Shown here in pieces: positions 5,382 through 8,923 of a stretch of DNA of 8,923 bases. The notes under the pieces were generated by a model that was given only the letters and a program-made list of their open reading frames with translations, was not told the DNA's origin and made no database searches. The DNA is from Elusimicrobiota bacterium (lineage in GTDB: Bacteria > CG03 > SLGR01): positions 1 to 8,923 of the forward strand of contig JAAZFS010000086.1 in NCBI GenBank assembly GCA_012511615.1, read 5' to 3'. Made by a program: the position numbers and the translations under genes. Every line of letters starts with the position of its first letter. The first letter of the stretch is position 1.

Positions 5382-6857
5382 TTGAAAGCATTAATAAGTG
5401 TATATGATAAAAGCGGTCTGGATAAGTTTGCCTCGGTTCTGGAAGAAGTGGGCTATGAACTTATATCCACCGGAGGAACATATGACTATCTTAAAGCGGC
5501 TGGATTTCACCCAGAAAAACTCTCTAATTACTGCGAAAGTCCTGAACTATTAGGCGGTCGGGTAAAATCCCTTCATCCGGTGGTCTTTGCTGGGATTTTG
5601 GCTAGAGCCGACCAGGAAGATGAGCTTGTTTCAAAGGATATTTCCCGCATTGACCTAGTGTGCTGTAATCTTTATCCTTTCTCTGAAATCCAGAAAAACT
5701 CTTCAGATGAGGAAACCATCTTGGAAAATATAGATATTGGTGGTGTCGCACTTCTGAGGGCAGCTTCAAAGAATTACAAAAAAGTTATTTCGGTTCCCTC
5801 GCCTAAGCTCTATTCATCTATCGCTGATATGCTTTTAAAAAATAATCTTGACGAGACTGCTCGACGCCGGCTTGCTGCCGAAACTTTCAGAATCATATTT
5901 CAATATGATGCATCAATTGCAGCATATTTATTTGGTGATAGGGAGAATTTTCTTAGTATATCTGAAGAGAAAAATACTAGTTTAAGATATGGAGAAAACC
6001 CTCATCAGAAGGCTGCTCTGTATGGAAATCCACCCTATAAGCAGCTTGCAGGTAAAAAAGAATTATCTTTTAATAATTATCAGGATATGGACGCAGCAGT
6101 TCGCCTAGTCAACTCTTTTGAAGAACCTGCATCTGCTGTAATCAAGCATGCGGTTGCCTGCGGTGCAGCTGTTAGCAAGGATATAAAAGGGGCTTTTATA
6201 GATGCTCTTTCTGGGGATCCCATAAGCGCCTTTGGTGGGATAATTGGATTTAACCGTATATGTGATGCATCTCTTGCATCAGAAGTTATCAAAACTTTTT
6301 TCGAGGTGGTTGCTGGGCCCGGTTTTACAAGTGAGGCCTTGGAAATTCTAAAACAAAAGCCAAACCTCAGGGTAATACAGACATTTCCGCTGGAAGTCCA
6401 AGCTGATATTCGTCAGATTACCGGTGGCTTTCTTTTACAAGAACCGGATAATTTTGTTGATGAAAATTGGAAGGTTGTTACTGAAAAACATCCTTCTGAA
6501 GAAGAAATGAAGGATTTAAAAATAGCATGGAAAATTGCTGGTTTTCTTAAATCCAATGCCATAGCTCTGGTGAGCGATGGTAAGACAGTAGGTTTAGGGA
6601 GTGGACAGACCTCCCGGGTGGATTCGGTAAGGATTGCTGCTGATTCAATGAGGCGCCGAGCTGGAAGTGAGAAAAGAATAGTTATGGCTTCTGATGGATT
6701 CTTTCCCTTTCCGGATGGCGTAGAAGAAGCGGCTGCTGCTGGCGTCAGTGCAGTAGTTCAACCGGGTGGTTCTAAAAACGATGATACTGTGATCGATGCA
6801 GCGAATCGGCTCGGTTTAAGTATGGTCATTACAGGAAGGAGACATTTCCTTCATTAG
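5382..6857 (+). CDS. purH: Bifunctional AICAR formyltransferase / IMP cyclohydrolase
   Basis: PurH performs the last two steps of de novo IMP synthesis: formylation of AICAR using 10-formyltetrahydrofolate, then ring closure to IMP. At 491 residues it is close to, slightly shorter than, the usual 510-530. The N-terminal MGS-like cyclohydrolase domain (about 1-190) shows ALISVYDKSGL, STGGT (29-33), GGRVKSLHPVVFAGILAR (58-75) and DIGGVALLRAASKN. The formyltransferase domain has LRYGENPHQKAALY (201-214), K255-H256 catalytic pair in IKHAVACG, DPISAFGGII (279-288), LKSNAIAL (389-396), SRVDSVRIA (411-419), ASDGFFPFPDG (436-446) and QPGGS, ending GRRHFLH. Unusual: KHAVACG replaces KHANPCG, and the segment before KSN reads WKIAGFL where WKVVKHV is common. 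TTG 5382 is preferred (see its ribosome site). The stop TAG overlaps the next gene's ribosome site, implying co-transcription with the aminotransferase. Confidence 0.96.
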   Translation: MKALISVYDKSGLDKFASVLEEVGYELISTGGTYDYLKAAGFHPEKLSNYCESPELLGGRVKSLHPVVFAGILARADQEDELVSKDISRIDLVCCNLYPFSEIQKNSSDEETILENIDIGGVALLRAASKNYKKVISVPSPKLYSSIADMLLKNNLDETARRRLAAETFRIIFQYDASIAAYLFGDRENFLSISEEKNTSLRYGENPHQKAALYGNPPYKQLAGKKELSFNNYQDMDAAVRLVNSFEEPASAVIKHAVACGAAVSKDIKGAFIDALSGDPISAFGGIIGFNRICDASLASEVIKTFFEVVAGPGFTSEALEILKQKPNLRVIQTFPLEVQADIRQITGGFLLQEPDNFVDENWKVVTEKHPSEEEMKDLKIAWKIAGFLKSNAIALVSDGKTVGLGSGQTSRVDSVRIAADSMRRRAGSEKRIVMASDGFFPFPDGVEEAAAAGVSAVVQPGGSKNDDTVIDAANRLGLSMVITGRRHFLH

Positions 6858-6870
6858 GAGAAAATATATT

Positions 6871-8013
6871 ATGCAAAAAACACGTCTTTTTACACCAGGT
6901 CCTGCGGCAGTACCACCAGAAACTCTTATGGAGATAGGTAGGCCGACGGTTCATCATAGGAAAAAAGTTTTCAAAGATATATATGCGGAAACAATTGAAA
7001 AACTTAAGGAAGTTTTTCAGAGCACTGGAGAAGTTTTTGTTTTTGCTGCATCTGGGACTGGTGCAATGGAAGCTGCACTTTTGAATTTTACATCACCTGA
7101 GGAAAAGGTTCTTGTCATAAATTCTGGTAAGTTTGGCGAGCGTTGGGAAATCCTTGCTGAGACTTTCGATCTTACACCGATATCTCTTAAATATCCTTGG
7201 GGGACAAGCGCCTCAGCGGAAGATGTTGAGAAAATACTAGAGGAAAATAAAGATATAAAGGCGGTATTTGCCACTCTTTCTGAGACCTCAACTGGTGCCC
7301 TGCATCCGATTAAAGAGATTGCAGAGGTTACGAAAAAACATTCTGTTTTACTGATTGTAGATGCGGTTAGTGGTCTTTCAGCAGATAGAATAATGACAGA
7401 TGAGTGGGGCGTTGATGTGGTGGTCTCTGGTTCCCAGAAAGCCCTGATGTCTCCTCCTGGAATGGGTTTTATATGTGTGAACTCAAAAGCTGCTGAGGTT
7501 TACAAAAATAACCCTAGGAAAAATTTTTACTGGGATCTTAAAAGAGCGTCAAAATCGGCTCTTAGTTCACAGACTCCCTTTACACCACCTGTTAACTTGA
7601 TTGTGGGTCTCTTATCCTCCCTTGAATCTATTACTTCGGAAGGGATGGAAAATTTATTCAAAAGGCATGACTTACTGGCTCGGGGTACTCGGGCGGGAAT
7701 AAAGGCTATGGGATTAGAAGTTTTCCCTGAATCACCTTGTAATGGGGTGACTGCTGTGAAAATACCATCTCCTGATAAAATAGGTAGCCTGTTTGTTGGG
7801 CATTGCCAGGATAAATATGGTGTGATATTTGCCGGTGGTCAAGATGATTTAAAAGGTAAGCTATTCAGAATTGCTCATATGGGATATTACGATGAGATGG
7901 ATGTGGTTACGGCTCTGGCTACAGTTGAGTGCACTCTGAAAGATTTGGGTGAGCGGGATGTGCTGGGGCAGGGTGTAAAAGCCGCATTGGAGGTTTTCAC
8001 ATCTCGGAAATAG
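6871..8013 (+). CDS. Class V aminotransferase of the serine-pyruvate / alanine-glyoxylate type
   Basis: This is a fold-type I PLP enzyme; relatives move amino groups among serine, alanine, glyoxylate and pyruvate, or serve as a SerC substitute in serine synthesis. The 380-residue length is typical. Residues seen: TPGPAAVPPE at the start (8-17), PLP phosphate-binding SGTGAME (61-67), SETSTG (137-142), D164 in VDAVSGLSAD that would hold the pyridine nitrogen, the Schiff-base lysine K190 in SGSQKALMSPPG, and R333 in LFRIAHMG for the substrate carboxylate. ATG 6871 follows AGGAG (6856-6860) at 10 nt, overlapping the purH stop; the 13-bp gap suggests one transcript with purH. A serine/glycine role would suit PurH's need for one-carbon units, but no serA is visible here. 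It ends in a tandem TAGTAG stop. Family certain, substrate not. Confidence 0.9.
   Translation: MQKTRLFTPGPAAVPPETLMEIGRPTVHHRKKVFKDIYAETIEKLKEVFQSTGEVFVFAASGTGAMEAALLNFTSPEEKVLVINSGKFGERWEILAETFDLTPISLKYPWGTSASAEDVEKILEENKDIKAVFATLSETSTGALHPIKEIAEVTKKHSVLLIVDAVSGLSADRIMTDEWGVDVVVSGSQKALMSPPGMGFICVNSKAAEVYKNNPRKNFYWDLKRASKSALSSQTPFTPPVNLIVGLLSSLESITSEGMENLFKRHDLLARGTRAGIKAMGLEVFPESPCNGVTAVKIPSPDKIGSLFVGHCQDKYGVIFAGGQDDLKGKLFRIAHMGYYDEMDVVTALATVECTLKDLGERDVLGQGVKAALEVFTSRK
7989..7994 (+). promoter_or_regulatory. Strong ribosome binding site facing an ATC codon
   Basis: GGAGGT (7989-7994) lies within the end of the aminotransferase gene, 6 nt before ATC at 8001. ATC is in frame with the glycosyltransferase reading frame. 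The spacing is ideal and the motif is as good as those of groES and groEL. This suggests the ancestral start was at 8001, perhaps an ATG now read as ATC. It could also be chance, as GGAGGT here codes Glu-Val across codons of the aminotransferase. Confidence 0.45.
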
Positions 8014-8923
8014 TAGACTCTGGATTAGGGAAGAGAGCCTCGCAGGTCTTTTGGGGCCTCTTTTCCTTAATTCTTTTGGTAAGGTGTTTACTGGCCATAT
8101 TTATCCCTTTAGGGGCGGATGAGGCCTACTACTATGTATATACGCTAAACCCCTCACTCTCCTATTTTGATCTTCCTCCCATGGTGGCGCTTGTAGGAAG
8201 TGTAATACCTTTTCTTACGGGTATTGCAAGTCCTTTCGCTCTAAGGCTCCTACCGCTCATACTGTTCAGCCTAACCCTGTTTGTTTTTTACAAATTTTGC
8301 CTTCTCTACATGGAGGAAAAAAAGGCTTTATTTGCAACGGGGGTATTTGGTGCGATCCCTATGTTTTTTATTTCCGGTTCTGCACTCATGCCAGATTCAC
8401 CCCTGATTTTTTTCTGGGTTCTATCTCTTTATTTATTTAAGAAAAACATTGATAATCCCACGAATAAGGGCTAGATCCTATCTGGTCTCTCTGCAGGTGC
8501 TGCCACGTTGTATAAATATACCGATTTCTTTCTCTTTTCTGCAGCCTATCTTTTTATATTGATTAATCCTGAAAAAAGAGGGGAGTATAAAAAACTCGGG
8601 CCCTATCTTGCAGGTCTATTTGGTCTTTTAGTATTTATGCCGGTCATTTTATGGAATATTAATATTGGTTTTGCTTCTTTCTCATTTCAGGCGGGAAGGG
8701 TGGGGATAGCTTCTTTAAGACCTAAATACTTCTTTCAGTCTCTTGGTGCCCAGATTGGATACCTTTTTCCCTTCTATTTTTTCCCGGCGGCATATCTTGC
8801 ATTCAAGAGTATTCGCAAAATTAAGGAAAAAGAGATTTATCTATTCTCGGCTCTTTTTGGGTCTTTGCCATTACTTTTCTTTTGGGGAGCATCTCTATAT
8901 AAAAGAGGGCTTCCCCATTGGCC
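8001..8923 (+). pseudogene. Glycosyltransferase family 39 (ArnT/PMT-like) membrane protein, interrupted by an in-frame TAG and truncated by the window end
   Basis: The family transfers sugars from polyprenyl-phosphate donors, often to lipid A or envelope glycans, from the outer face of the inner membrane. Counted from ATC 8001: a short basic tail (K11-R12), a first membrane span about 15-37, the catalytic acidic pair D40-E41 in LGADEAYYY, YFDLPP (55-60), further hydrophobic spans at about 61-105 and 109-126, and MPDSPLIFFW (130-139). TAG at 8472-8474 falls at codon 158. Family features resume in the same frame: LSGLSAGAATLYKYTDFF, VILWNINIGFASFSFQ, then two more spans and a final LPHWP at the edge. 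In relatives a tryptophan is common just where the TAG stands, so TGG to TAG is a likely single change. The only ordinary in-frame start is TTG 8076, which would cut the first span. An intact short product would run 8076-8474. Family call strong; coding status uncertain. Confidence 0.72.

Noticed and set aside
8472..8474. Pyrrolysine-coding TAG
   Set aside because: GT39 enzymes are not known pyrrolysine proteins, TAG ends four other genes in the window, and a TGG to TAG change explains it more simply.

Overview
The window looks like ordinary bacterial chromosome with moderately AT-rich DNA. It carries seven recognisable housekeeping genes and the start of an eighth, damaged gene, all on the + strand and tightly packed. 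The mix (UvrB, NadC, a type III pantothenate kinase, GroES/GroEL with a GGM tail, bifunctional PurH, a class V aminotransferase and an ArnT/PMT-like membrane glycosyltransferase) shows a bacterium. The glycosyltransferase and a possible sigma-32-like promoter lean towards a Gram-negative lineage. Several proteins deviate from textbook motifs, so I do not assign a phylum; this is an inference from motifs, not from a search.

Layout. (1) 1-2991 is a compact block. The 3' two thirds of uvrB (nucleotide excision repair) overlaps nadC (NAD biosynthesis) by 26 bp, and coaX (first step of CoA biosynthesis) follows after 6 bp. (2) 2992-3254 is an AT-rich 263-bp control region. It holds a weak hairpin downstream of coaX, a possible heat-shock-type promoter and a strong sigma-70-type promoter, and leads into groES-groEL (3255-5254). 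No CIRCE/HrcA operator was seen. (3) A strong hairpin terminator follows groEL. (4) A new promoter at 5323-5351 starts purH (last two steps of IMP synthesis), then a serine/alanine-glyoxylate type aminotransferase 13 bp later, then a glycosyltransferase-39 family gene that overlaps the aminotransferase end.

The glycosyltransferase reading frame is the oddest part. It has an excellent ribosome binding site but no ATG/GTG/TTG at the right distance (an ATC sits there), and it is broken by a single in-frame TAG at 8472-8474. Family-typical sequence continues in the same frame on both sides. It is either a recent pseudogene, a sequence error, or a gene expressed in an unusual way. The gene runs off the end of the window.

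Functionally the window joins DNA repair, cofactor supply (NAD, CoA), protein folding, purine synthesis and possibly serine/glycine metabolism, which feeds the one-carbon units PurH needs. I see no mobile element, CRISPR array, tRNA, rRNA, toxin-antitoxin or defence system, and no convincing previously undescribed system.
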